Assembly (NCBI GenBank): GCA_028288965.1
Contig: JAQGHD010000026.1
Span: 1-36,182 of the forward strand
DNA from: Candidatus Saccharimonadota bacterium
GTDB lineage: Bacteria; Patescibacteriota; Saccharimonadia; Saccharimonadales; JAQGHD01
Length of the DNA: 36,182 bases
Reading direction: 5' to 3'
A model generated the notes under the pieces. The model saw only the letters and a list, made by a program, of their open reading frames with translations, was not told where the DNA came from and did not search any database. The position numbers and the translations under genes were made by a program. Below, one piece after another: positions 1 through 7,178 of this stretch; the first letter of the stretch is position 1; every line of letters begins with the position of its first letter.

Positions 1-2
1 TG

Positions 3-893
3 GTGCGGCGCTACATGATAGACAATAAAGTACCGGGTTTTGTCACCAAGGGTGATGCCAATAAGTCGCCCGATGTACCAATACCCGCTGGGCTTATTAA
101 GGGCCGGGCCATCTGGCACGCTCCACATCTTGGCCAGGCCATGAATTGGGTCAAAACACCTATAGGCCTGGCGCTGCTCATTTATATACCAGCGTTGGTA
201 GTTGTTACCGATGAGCTAAAACGCCTAGCGGCCTATTACAAAAGCCGAGAAGGCTATATTTCGCCTCTGCTTTTGGCACGCCGGCGCAAGCAGGCGCCGA
301 GCCGTCTGCTGCCAAGCGTTATTATTGCGGTGAGTGTGTTGGTGGGGGCGCTCCTGTGGCGAGCTGGGGCGGCGTTGGCAGCCCTACAAAGCACCGTAAC
401 GCTTAGTAATAATGTACTGGCCACGGCTGGGGTAACACCACCTCCGCCACCAACTGGTGGAATTCTGTTGGTAGATGTTCAACTGCGCTGCGGCACCGAG
501 AACACGGCTACCACCAATGCCGATCCGTATATTCAGATCTATAACAACTCTGCCCAAACTGTATCGCTGGCCGGCTGGACGGTGCAGGACAATAACGGTG
601 TCATTGCCACGCTGCCGGCCGATGCCGACCTGGCACCTGGGCACCGCTGGACACTCAATCTGACCGGTCTGTCTACTACTGGCAACCAAGGCCTGCAATA
701 CGCTGGCGATCGGCTGACACTGCTCAATGCTAGCAACCAAAATATCGATAGTCTCAGCTGGTCCGCGGACACCAGTATTTTTAACCCGTCGGTCCAATCC
801 ATGCAAGCTGGCAGCGACGCTGCCCGCACACCGCAAACAACCGACACTAACACGGCTGCCGACTGGCAAGTAGCCCAACGTGGTTGCCCTTAA
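3..893 (+). CDS. SipW-type signal peptidase I (C-terminal part) fused to lamin-tail domain; 5' truncated by the window
   Basis: The reading frame is open at the window edge, so the N-terminus with the nucleophile is missing. Residues 12-25 (FVTKGDAN followed by SPD) are the conserved Asp box of SipW/archaeal-ER-type signal peptidases, and residues 28-48 match the strand before their C-terminal membrane helix (about 52-69). After that comes something unusual: a basic stretch (ARRRKQAPSR, 92-101), a hydrophobic segment (102-119) and ALA at 124-126, which together resemble a second signal peptide. A Pro run (145-150) leads to a lamin-tail domain (LTD, about 153-290; IQIYNNS, LAGWTVQDNNG, GDRLTLL). 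The family normally removes signal peptides at the membrane outer face. I infer an exported LTD tail, possibly released by the enzyme itself. Peptidase part fairly sure, LTD sure. Confidence 0.75.
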   Translation: MRRYMIDNKVPGFVTKGDANKSPDVPIPAGLIKGRAIWHAPHLGQAMNWVKTPIGLALLIYIPALVVVTDELKRLAAYYKSREGYISPLLLARRRKQAPSRLLPSVIIAVSVLVGALLWRAGAALAALQSTVTLSNNVLATAGVTPPPPPTGGILLVDVQLRCGTENTATTNADPYIQIYNNSAQTVSLAGWTVQDNNGVIATLPADADLAPGHRWTLNLTGLSTTGNQGLQYAGDRLTLLNASNQNIDSLSWSADTSIFNPSVQSMQAGSDAARTPQTTDTNTAADWQVAQRGCP

Positions 894-926
894 TAAGCAT
901 CAGCATTTTACTTTACTCCTTAAGCG

Positions 927-932
927 TATACT
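927..932 (+). promoter_or_regulatory. -10 box (TATACT) for the LysM-like gene
   Basis: TATACT lies 9 bases before the ATG at 942, so transcription would start at or next to the start codon. There is no Shine-Dalgarno site and no clear -35 box. Confidence 0.45.
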
Positions 933-941
933 GGGTTCAAT

Positions 942-1739
942 ATGGCTAAGAGGGAATTAGACGGACCAGATTTAGAAGCAATCGACCTGGCTGCTTTGCA
1001 GATGAATCCAGAATTGGAAACGGAGCCACAGAGCAGTAGGGGCGATAGGTTTAATGAGTTTGTATATCGGCATCGCCGCAAACTTGGAGCAGGCGCGGTG
1101 GGGCTTATTGCTTTTGCGGCTGCTGGCCGGCTTTACGATGGTTTTACAGGAGTGGCTAGACCGACGCTTGCTAAAGACAAAACCGAACAACCGCCCATTA
1201 AACTGTTAGCACCTCCGATTGCGCCGGCTGGGACTTTTGATACCAAACAGGCAACCTATATTTGTGTAGACGTAAAATCACATACCGTTCAGCCCAACGA
1301 CACGTTTTTTGCGGTGACTACCGGTGGGCTGCATCGCCCAGAGCTCCATCATTTCATGAATCGAATTTTTGCCAGAAACCTTGTGTTCTTAGCTGAGCAA
1401 GCCAAAACAGATCCAGCCTTAGCTAACCCAAATCATATTCCAATTGGGCATACGTTTCAGTACTTAGCGGACTGTATTAAGGTAGATGCTATCTATCCAC
1501 CAATTGTTGGGTCTCCTGATGAGGGTGCATACACGCGGTGGGTTCACTTCCAAACCTACATAGGTACCGACGAGGCTTTACACCCCGGTGTAAGTGTTAA
1601 ATACCTCACCAACTCAGCTGGTGAGTTCAAGGCGGTCGTTGACTGCCTGCCCAAACTTAAGCCCAAGATGCCCGGGCCCAGTTGCGAAGATTATGTCCTA
1701 GGCAGCCCGCCCGAAACAATAATTATCCCGGCTCCTTAG
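942..1739 (+). CDS. Membrane-anchored protein with degenerate LysM-like domain
   Basis: This is a 265-residue protein of no named family. An acidic cytoplasmic N-terminus (1-40) and a basic patch (YRHRRK) precede one membrane helix (about 48-63); a Pro-rich linker follows (82-97). Residues 113-175 begin with HTVQPNDTFFAV and end with NPNHIPIGHTFQYL. These look like the opening (YTVQPGDTLxxIA) and closing (NP..I.PGQxL) of a LysM fold, but the middle is about 15-20 residues longer than usual. Cysteines at 108 and 178 flank this segment and two more lie near the C-terminus, so disulfides outside the cell are plausible. Peptidoglycan binding is an inference only. It stands alone between the signal peptidase and polA. 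Confidence 0.65.
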   Translation: MAKRELDGPDLEAIDLAALQMNPELETEPQSSRGDRFNEFVYRHRRKLGAGAVGLIAFAAAGRLYDGFTGVARPTLAKDKTEQPPIKLLAPPIAPAGTFDTKQATYICVDVKSHTVQPNDTFFAVTTGGLHRPELHHFMNRIFARNLVFLAEQAKTDPALANPNHIPIGHTFQYLADCIKVDAIYPPIVGSPDEGAYTRWVHFQTYIGTDEALHPGVSVKYLTNSAGEFKAVVDCLPKLKPKMPGPSCEDYVLGSPPETIIIPAP

Positions 1740-1747
1740 CTAATCTG

Positions 1748-1776
1748 TTACGTGTGCGGCCAAACAGATGTATACT
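1748..1776 (+). promoter_or_regulatory. polA promoter (TTACGT-N17-TATACT)
   Basis: A weak -35 (1748-1753) and a good -10 (1771-1776) are 17 bases apart. The -10 is only 7 bases from the polA ATG, predicting a leaderless mRNA. Confidence 0.55.
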
Positions 1777-1783
1777 TTAAGGC

Positions 1784-4459
1784 ATGAGTGAGGCAAAGAC
1801 ACAACCAAAGGCTCCAACCAAAACACTCAAAAAGCTGGCCGTTATAGATGGTAAGAGTGTGTTTTACCGTGGCTATTACGCTATGCCTAATCTTAGCACC
1901 AAAGATGGCACGCCCACTGGCGGCGTCTACGGCTTTGCAGCTATGGCGCTAGAGCTTATTAAGCGGCTCAAACCAGATTACGTAGCTGTGGCCTGGGATA
2001 AGCCCAAAACCAACATTCGCCATCGGCTGGCACTTTACCCAGAATATAAAGCCGGTCGTAAACCACCACCACCAGATTTTTATGAACAAATTCCGTTGCT
2101 GCATGAACTCCTGCGAGCCTTTGGCTGGCCGCTGTATGAACTAGACGATTACGAGGCCGATGACATTATGGGCACATTAGGGGTGCAGGCTACCGAAAAG
2201 AATATAGAGACCATGCTCATCACGAGTGATCTAGACATGCTGCAACTTATAGATCCACACGTGCACATATATGCGCTCAAAAAAGGCTTCAGTAATATTG
2301 AGTATTACCACCCAGAGAGTTTTGAGGCCAAGTATGGGCTTAAGCCTGAACAATTTTTGGATCTCAAAGCCTTAAAAGGGGATAGCAGCGATAACATCCC
2401 CGGTGTACCAGGCATTGGCGAAAAAACAGCCATTCAGCTGCTGCAAGATCACAAGACACTAGACGGCGTCTACCAAAATCTGGACCTTATTAAAGAATCT
2501 GTGCGCAACAAGCTAGAAGCCGGCAAAGACCTGGCCATATTGAGTAAAAAACTTGCTGCCATATGGACCGATGCGCCCATTAAACTTGACCTAAAAGAGG
2601 TAGATGGTAGCAAGTGCGATCCGCACGAAGTTCAAAAAGTTCTGCAAAAGCTAGAGTTCCGCACCCTAGTGCGCCAACTGCCCGACGCCATGCAGATTCC
2701 AGAAGCGGAAGTAGAGCGCAGCAGTGTTAGCCACGGCTTTACGGGCAAGAACATTATTATCGATAGCCCCGCTAAGCTCAAAGAGCTAAAACTGCCTGAT
2801 AGCAAAGAACTCTATATGTATACTCGCTCCAAAGGCAAACACGGCCGCGACCCCAGCGTGCTGATGATGAGCACAGACGGCAAAACCGTCTACACTCTAG
2901 ATCTCACCAAGCTTAATAAAAAGCAGGTGGCGCAGGCTTACTCCAAAACTTCGCCACTGATTGGCTACGATGTTAAATCTACCCTCAAAGTGCTGATGGA
3001 ACTTGGCGTAGCTGAGACCGATCTGCCGCTCGTAGGGCACGATGTTTCCATTGCCTCATTCCTGCTCAATCCGCTGACCCGTGAACAAACCCTTACCGAA
3101 GAAGCCCAAACCGAACTGGGTTATGAAGGCTCCAGTCTAGAAGAATTAACTGATCAAGAACTTATAGAGCGGGGCGGGGAAGTCATCGCCATCGTTAAGG
3201 CCCTGTATGACGAACAAGCCAAAGCCCTGGCCAAAATTCCTAAGCTCGCCAAAGTGGCGCAGAACGAAGAATGGCCGGTGATTCCGGTGCTGGCCGCAAT
3301 GGAGCACACCGGCATTTTGCTCAATACCAAGTACCTCCAGGCCATGGGCGAGCAAGTTGCAGACATGATTAGCGACCAGCAGCAGCAAATTTATGGTTTT
3401 GCCGACAGTGAGTTCAACATTAGCAGCCCCGGGCAGCTGGCCGAGATTTTGTTTGTGAAGCTCAAACTGCCCACCACCGGGATCAAAAAAGGAAAAACGG
3501 CCTACAGCACCGCCGCCAGCGAACTAGATAAACTGCGCGGCAGCCACCCCATTATTGATCTCATTACTCAGTACCGTGAGGTCACCAAACTCAAAAACAC
3601 CTATATAGACACCTTGCCAGCCCAGGTAGACGAAAAATCTCGTGTGCACACCACCTATAGCCTGACGGTGGCCCAAACCGGCCGACTCAGCAGTAACGAT
3701 CCAAACCTGCAAAACATCCCTGTGCGCACAGACCTCGGCAAACGTATCCGCACCGCTTTTGAGGCTGGCCCCGGTAACGTGCTAGTAAGTGCCGATTACA
3801 GCCAGTTTGAACTGCGCCTGGCAGCCTACCTCAGCGGCGATGAAAAACTGATAGAACAGTTTAACAACGATGTAGACGTGCACCTAACCACGGCTGCCGA
3901 AATAACCGGACGCAGCCCAGAAGATGTCACCAAACAGATGCGACGCGACGCCAAAGTAGTGAACTTTGGGGTCATGTACGGCCTGAGTACCCACGGCCTA
4001 GTAGCTGCCACCGGCATGACGTATGACGCCGCCAAAAACTTTATAGAAAAATACTTTGAGGTCCGACCCAAACTGCGTGACTATATAGAATCCGTTAAGG
4101 AACAGGCCCGCACCAAGGGCTATGTAGAAACCATCCTGGGACGGCGCCGGCCCACGCCAGACATCAAATCCAGCAACTTTGTGGTGCGCGAAGCTGCCAT
4201 GCGCGCCGCTGTAAACATGCCCTTCCAGGGCAGCGCCGCCGACATCATGAAACTAGCCATGATCCAGGTGGCCGAGAAACTAGCTGGCACTCCTTGCCGC
4301 ATGCTCCTGCAAATCCATGACAGCCTAATTGTAGAGTGCCCAGAGGCAGAGGCAGACCAGACCGCCAAACTACTGAAGGACACCATGGAAAACGCCTACA
4401 AACTGCCGGTGAAGCTGACCGTAGACACCAGCACCGGCAAAAACTGGGGCGAACTATAA
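1784..4459 (+). CDS. polA: DNA polymerase I
   Basis: This is a full-length PolA (891 residues) for gap filling, primer removal and repair. The N-terminal 5'-3' nuclease has the metal-site Asp22, EADD and SDLDM, plus a GIGEKTA helix-hairpin-helix. The middle domain aligns with the 3'-5' exonuclease but lacks the DxE motif, so proofreading is probably absent. The polymerase domain carries motif A (DYSQFELR, D671), motif B (K724..NF728G..YG) and motif C (IHDS, D846). Two positions are unusual: Phe675 where the family has Ile (DYSQIELR), and Ser847 where it has Glu (HDE). The gene appears leaderless. Its last 24 bases, encoding GKNWGEL and the stop, recur at the end of the next gene, whose ATG follows the polA stop directly. 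Confidence 0.98.
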   Translation: MSEAKTQPKAPTKTLKKLAVIDGKSVFYRGYYAMPNLSTKDGTPTGGVYGFAAMALELIKRLKPDYVAVAWDKPKTNIRHRLALYPEYKAGRKPPPPDFYEQIPLLHELLRAFGWPLYELDDYEADDIMGTLGVQATEKNIETMLITSDLDMLQLIDPHVHIYALKKGFSNIEYYHPESFEAKYGLKPEQFLDLKALKGDSSDNIPGVPGIGEKTAIQLLQDHKTLDGVYQNLDLIKESVRNKLEAGKDLAILSKKLAAIWTDAPIKLDLKEVDGSKCDPHEVQKVLQKLEFRTLVRQLPDAMQIPEAEVERSSVSHGFTGKNIIIDSPAKLKELKLPDSKELYMYTRSKGKHGRDPSVLMMSTDGKTVYTLDLTKLNKKQVAQAYSKTSPLIGYDVKSTLKVLMELGVAETDLPLVGHDVSIASFLLNPLTREQTLTEEAQTELGYEGSSLEELTDQELIERGGEVIAIVKALYDEQAKALAKIPKLAKVAQNEEWPVIPVLAAMEHTGILLNTKYLQAMGEQVADMISDQQQQIYGFADSEFNISSPGQLAEILFVKLKLPTTGIKKGKTAYSTAASELDKLRGSHPIIDLITQYREVTKLKNTYIDTLPAQVDEKSRVHTTYSLTVAQTGRLSSNDPNLQNIPVRTDLGKRIRTAFEAGPGNVLVSADYSQFELRLAAYLSGDEKLIEQFNNDVDVHLTTAAEITGRSPEDVTKQMRRDAKVVNFGVMYGLSTHGLVAATGMTYDAAKNFIEKYFEVRPKLRDYIESVKEQARTKGYVETILGRRRPTPDIKSSNFVVREAAMRAAVNMPFQGSAADIMKLAMIQVAEKLAGTPCRMLLQIHDSLIVECPEAEADQTAKLLKDTMENAYKLPVKLTVDTSTGKNWGEL
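4436..4459 (+). repeat. 24-bp direct repeat, copy 1 (polA 3' end)
   Basis: This is the final GKNWGEL-stop coding segment of polA. It is identical base for base to 4970-4993; the match ends sharply on both sides. The spacing is 534 bases, exactly the length of the intervening kinase gene. Confidence 0.95.
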
Positions 4460-4993
4460 ATGGCCACATTATTTTTAATGTTAGGGCTGCCAGGAAGCGG
4501 TAAAAGTCATTTTGCTTCAAACTTGGCAAAAGAGGCAGGTGCCATCTGGCTTAACTCAGATTTGATGCGCGCTGCGATGTTTGAGAAACCACAAGACATG
4601 ACCGATCCAAAGCTGCGTTACGATGCCGTTTTTGGAGCGATGGACCATGTTGCGCGGCTCGTATTACAAGTAGGCGTCGATGTTATCTATGACGCCAATA
4701 ATCACAAACGAGCATTCCGGCACCAGTTTCAGGAATTAGCTCATGAGGTTGGAGCTGGAACGCTCTTAATATATATGCAAACACCAACGGAATTGTCTGA
4801 CAAACGCGCATCAGAACGCCCAGTGGTTGGCCATCAAGTAGCCATGAGTGCCGAGAAGCTAGCTAAGCATAAAAGTTTGTTGGAGGCCCCAGAACCAGAT
4901 GAAGCAACCGTACTAATCGATGGCACCATTCCATTTGCTCAACAGTACGCAAGTTTCAAAGAGCAATTTGGCAAAAACTGGGGCGAACTATAA
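4460..4993 (+). CDS. P-loop kinase-like ATPase (AAA_33/polynucleotide-kinase-like)
   Basis: This small (177 residues) P-loop protein has Walker A GLPGSGKS (9-16), a switch-like LNSDLMR at about 31-37, a central IYDANNH and a lid-like KRASERP. That order is typical of the zeta-toxin/PNK-like kinases (Pfam AAA_33), which phosphorylate small molecules, nucleic-acid ends or tRNA; the substrate cannot be read here. Its ATG directly follows the polA stop, so the two genes are probably co-transcribed and translationally coupled. Its last seven residues (GKNWGEL) are identical in protein and DNA to the PolA C-terminus and are foreign to this family. This suggests the gene was inserted at, or recombined with, the polA 3' end. 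Confidence 0.85.
   Translation: MATLFLMLGLPGSGKSHFASNLAKEAGAIWLNSDLMRAAMFEKPQDMTDPKLRYDAVFGAMDHVARLVLQVGVDVIYDANNHKRAFRHQFQELAHEVGAGTLLIYMQTPTELSDKRASERPVVGHQVAMSAEKLAKHKSLLEAPEPDEATVLIDGTIPFAQQYASFKEQFGKNWGEL
4970..4993 (+). repeat. 24-bp direct repeat, copy 2 (kinase gene 3' end)
   Basis: This is an exact copy of the polA terminus at 4436-4459, in the same frame and ending with the same stop codon. It supplies the last seven residues of the kinase. Confidence 0.95.
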
Positions 4994-5011
4994 TTTCATG
5001 ATTGATCCAAG

Positions 5012-5725
5012 ATGAAAGCCACCAAACACAAAGTAACGCACGTTTACCAGCCCACCAATAACACCTGTGGCTATGCAGCCTTGGCCATACTGCTATCGCA
5101 CTATGGCAAGCAAGTAGCGGTGGATGAGTTGCTAAAGGTGGTGCCGCATCCGGTGCATGAGGATGGGCAGGAGGGCGGCAGCATTACTCCACAGCTGGCT
5201 GCTTGGGCGCTCATGCAAGGTTTTCAGACGCATATGTATTCGTTTGATTGTTTGGTGCTTGATCTGTCCTGGAAAAAGCTGAGTGAACCACAAATAGTCG
5301 AGCGACTTAAAGCCGTTCGGGGCAAGCGTGATCCCCAGGTTGCTAGCAAACACTACGCAGATGAGTATATCGATGCCTATCTGGACATGCTCAAAGCGGG
5401 CGGCAAACTCACCATTCAACCGTTTGTCACGACCAAATTACTGTACAAGCTTTTAGAAAAGGGACCGGTGTATGCCAACATTTGTTCCACTGCTCGAACA
5501 GGAGAAGGTCGAAACAGAAACGTAGGCTTGCGCAAATCGGTGGTGGACGATGTAAATGGCACAGTTTCTAACCACAGCATTGTGCTGTATGGTAACGACA
5601 CTAATGGCAACTTTTTGGTAGCTGACCCCTGGGAAGGCATGATGACTGAAGATCCAGAAACCATGATTTGCGCTATTACAGCTGCCCAAATTGAATGTGA
5701 CAATATGTGTTTTGTCATTGAGTAG
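5012..5725 (+). CDS. C39-like papain-fold cysteine peptidase
   Basis: The protein (237 residues) has the C39 peptidase pattern: oxyanion Gln13 and nucleophile Cys19 in QPTNNTCGYAALAILLSHYG, His188 in NHSIVLYG, and Asp205 in ADPWEG. C39 enzymes usually cut double-glycine leader peptides as part of ABC exporters, but related stand-alone members (C39_2) process other substrates. There is no transporter domain, signal peptide or membrane helix, so this one should act in the cytoplasm. The residues between Cys and His are expanded (about 170) with an unassigned helical insert. The start is the first ATG after the kinase stop; an earlier ATG at 4998 stops after five codons. The substrate is unknown. 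Confidence 0.8.
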   Translation: MKATKHKVTHVYQPTNNTCGYAALAILLSHYGKQVAVDELLKVVPHPVHEDGQEGGSITPQLAAWALMQGFQTHMYSFDCLVLDLSWKKLSEPQIVERLKAVRGKRDPQVASKHYADEYIDAYLDMLKAGGKLTIQPFVTTKLLYKLLEKGPVYANICSTARTGEGRNRNVGLRKSVVDDVNGTVSNHSIVLYGNDTNGNFLVADPWEGMMTEDPETMICAITAAQIECDNMCFVIE

Positions 5726-5739
5726 TATCTAAACAGAGG

Positions 5740-5748
5740 TGCTATCAT
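5740..5748 (+). promoter_or_regulatory. Extended -10 (TGCTATCAT) for the LRR gene
   Basis: TGC-TATCAT ends 6 bases before the ATG at 5755. This is the same extended -10 and leaderless arrangement as several other genes here. Confidence 0.5.
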
Positions 5749-5754
5749 GAGCAC

Positions 5755-6258
5755 ATGAAGAAGTCGCTCTGGTTGGGAGTAATCGTATTGATTCTGCTAG
5801 CGGGTGTTGGAGGCTATCTACTGCGGGGTAGGCAGTCAAAAAGTACGCCAGCTGCCGCAAGCAATGCAAATTCTACTGCCCAAACTTCAGGGACCACTAT
5901 AGATTACTCGGGCAAAAGCCTAACAGCTTTTCCAAATGAGCTATTGAGCAATAAAAGTATTATGTCGCTTGATCTATCTAATAATCAGCTCACCACTTTG
6001 CCAGCTGGCATACAAAATCTTGCTAACCTACAGCAGCTCAATGTCAGCAACAACCGCCTAACGTCTATTTCGGCCGAAATTGGCCAGCTCAAACACTTAA
6101 AAACACTGAATTTTAACAATAACCGGCTCACCAGTTTGCCGCCGGAGCTCGGCAACCTTACCCAATTGCAGGTGCTCGATATAAGCGGAAATAACCTTAG
6201 CCAAAACGATATCGGCGCAGTCCGCTCCAAGCTACCAAATACGCAAATCAAAACATAG
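5755..6258 (+). CDS. Membrane-anchored leucine-rich-repeat protein
   Basis: The protein has 167 residues: one N-terminal helix (about 5-23) after KK, a short Ser/Ala/Thr-rich spacer (27-48), then four LRR units of about 23 residues. The signature strands are LDLSNNQL, LNVSNNRL, LNFNNNRL and LDISGNNL, with LP..I/L in three of the four turns. LRR solenoids bind proteins or ligands; here the domain would face outward, tethered to the membrane. No lipobox cysteine follows the helix, so it is an uncleaved anchor or signal peptide rather than a lipoprotein. The partner is unknown; a role in attachment to a host cell would fit the lifestyle of Saccharibacteria but is not shown. Confidence 0.85.
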   Translation: MKKSLWLGVIVLILLAGVGGYLLRGRQSKSTPAAASNANSTAQTSGTTIDYSGKSLTAFPNELLSNKSIMSLDLSNNQLTTLPAGIQNLANLQQLNVSNNRLTSISAEIGQLKHLKTLNFNNNRLTSLPPELGNLTQLQVLDISGNNLSQNDIGAVRSKLPNTQIKT

Positions 6259-6314
6259 TGAGAGCAAAATCATACCCAGGCCGAAGCGCTTGATCCGCAG
6301 CTGATGCATAGCGA

Positions 6315-6340
6315 CACCTCTATCAAATAGGGCAGAGGTG
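6315..6340 (+). other. Inverted repeat between the LRR and PQ-loop genes
   Basis: CACCTCT and AGAGGTG form a 7-bp stem with a 12-base loop in the 110-base gap. No T-tract follows, so it is not a clear terminator; it lies just upstream of the -10 box at 6354. Confidence 0.4.
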
Positions 6341-6350
6341 GGCCAACAGA

Positions 6351-6359
6351 TGCTATGAT
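6351..6359 (+). promoter_or_regulatory. Extended -10 (TGCTATGAT) for the PQ-loop gene
   Basis: TGC-TATGAT ends 9 bases before the ATG at 6369. No Shine-Dalgarno site is present. Confidence 0.5.
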
Positions 6360-6368
6360 TAACTCAAC

Positions 6369-6938
6369 ATGAAAGACGTACTCCTGGTTGTGGCCGGTCT
6401 GATCACTATCGGCTCGATAATTCCGTACATCATGGATATTATCCGGGGCAAAACCAAGCCGAATATCGTTTCATGGATAACCTGGACCCTTATCACTGGT
6501 GTGGCAACCGTTGCTGAAATCGGGGGGGGCGAATACCGAACAGCAATCTTTACCGGGACAGCAGTGCTGGAAACACTGACGGTAGTTATTCTTGGTATCA
6601 AGTACGGTCACGCGCATTACACACTTTTCGACGTTGCGTGTCAGGTAGGGGCGTTGTTTGGGTTTGTGCTCTGGGCGATATTTAACTCCCCAGCGGCCGC
6701 CGTGCTGTTTTCTGTACTTATTGATTTTATAGGTGCATTACCAACGGTAAGACACGCATGGTTACGCCCCCATGAAGAAACATGGGTTACCTTTGCCCTG
6801 GCGGGTGTTGGCGGCTTACTGGCAATTTTTGCTCTGACAAACTACAACTGGACGAGCCTCACGTACGCTGTTTACATAGTGTTAATTAACATTGTTTTTA
6901 GCTTTGTAATAATTACTCGTGGCAAAAAGTTGCTATGA
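6369..6938 (+). CDS. Seven-helix membrane protein, PQ-loop/SWEET-like
   Basis: About seven hydrophobic segments are visible in 189 residues. Segment 1 (IGSIIPYIMDIIRGKTKPN, then SWITW) and segment 5 (DFIGALPTVRHAW, then ETWVTFAL) look like a repeated PQ-loop unit: a Pro inside the helix, a basic exit and a Trp-rich second helix. The 3+1+3 arrangement is that of SWEET sugar transporters and PQ-loop amino-acid carriers, while most bacterial members are single three-helix SemiSWEETs. A transport role is inferred and the substrate is unknown. A run of eight G at 6522-6529 lies inside the coding sequence (Ile-Gly-Gly-Gly). The gene appears leaderless. Confidence 0.7.
   Translation: MKDVLLVVAGLITIGSIIPYIMDIIRGKTKPNIVSWITWTLITGVATVAEIGGGEYRTAIFTGTAVLETLTVVILGIKYGHAHYTLFDVACQVGALFGFVLWAIFNSPAAAVLFSVLIDFIGALPTVRHAWLRPHEETWVTFALAGVGGLLAIFALTNYNWTSLTYAVYIVLINIVFSFVIITRGKKLL
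6522..6529 (+). repeat. G8 homopolymer inside the PQ-loop gene
   Basis: Eight consecutive G encode Gly-Gly-Gly between the second and third helices. Tracts of this length can slip in replication and switch a frame; here the frame is intact. Confidence 0.6.
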
Positions 6939-6939
6939 T
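6931..6939 (+). promoter_or_regulatory. Extended -10 (TGCTATGAT) overlapping the previous stop
   Basis: TGC-TATGAT lies 6 bases before the ATG at 6946 and contains the TGA stop of the PQ-loop gene. It is identical to the -10 box at 6351-6359. Confidence 0.45.
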
Positions 6940-6945
6940 TGAATT

Positions 6946-7134
6946 ATGAGTGAATTTCAAGAGCCACCACTTTCTGAATTCGATGAGATTATTCACTATG
7001 CCTATGCCCATGAGCGGCGCATGGAAAAGATTGGTAACTTTCTGCAACGCTTTGTAGACATTGCCGCGGCGCCCTACACACTTCTGGCCGTTATGCGTGA
7101 CAATAAAGAAGGCTCGCGTAATCACCATCCTTAA
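6946..7134 (+). CDS. Small protein of unknown function (62 residues)
   Basis: This short frame begins 7 bases after the previous stop and has a well placed extended -10, which supports it as a real gene. It has an acidic start (EPPLSEFDE), a central amphipathic helix (HERRMEKIGNFLQRFVDI), a weakly hydrophobic patch (AAAPYTLLAVM) and a basic, His-rich end. I recognise no family. Confidence 0.45.
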   Translation: MSEFQEPPLSEFDEIIHYAYAHERRMEKIGNFLQRFVDIAAAPYTLLAVMRDNKEGSRNHHP

Positions 7135-7143
7135 TGCTCATGC

Positions 7144-7171
7144 TTGGTATATAGCGCAGCAATGATACTAT
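7144..7171 (+). promoter_or_regulatory. Promoter (TTGGTA-N16-TACTAT, extended -10)
   Basis: The -10 (TGA-TACTAT) ends 7 bases before the ATG at 7179; the -35 is a fair match. A leaderless transcript is predicted. Confidence 0.45.
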
Positions 7172-7178
7172 TATTTGC

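Noticed and set aside
384-878. Long minus-strand open frame opposite the LTD region
   Set aside because: It lies wholly inside a well supported plus-strand gene, has no domain and no upstream signals.
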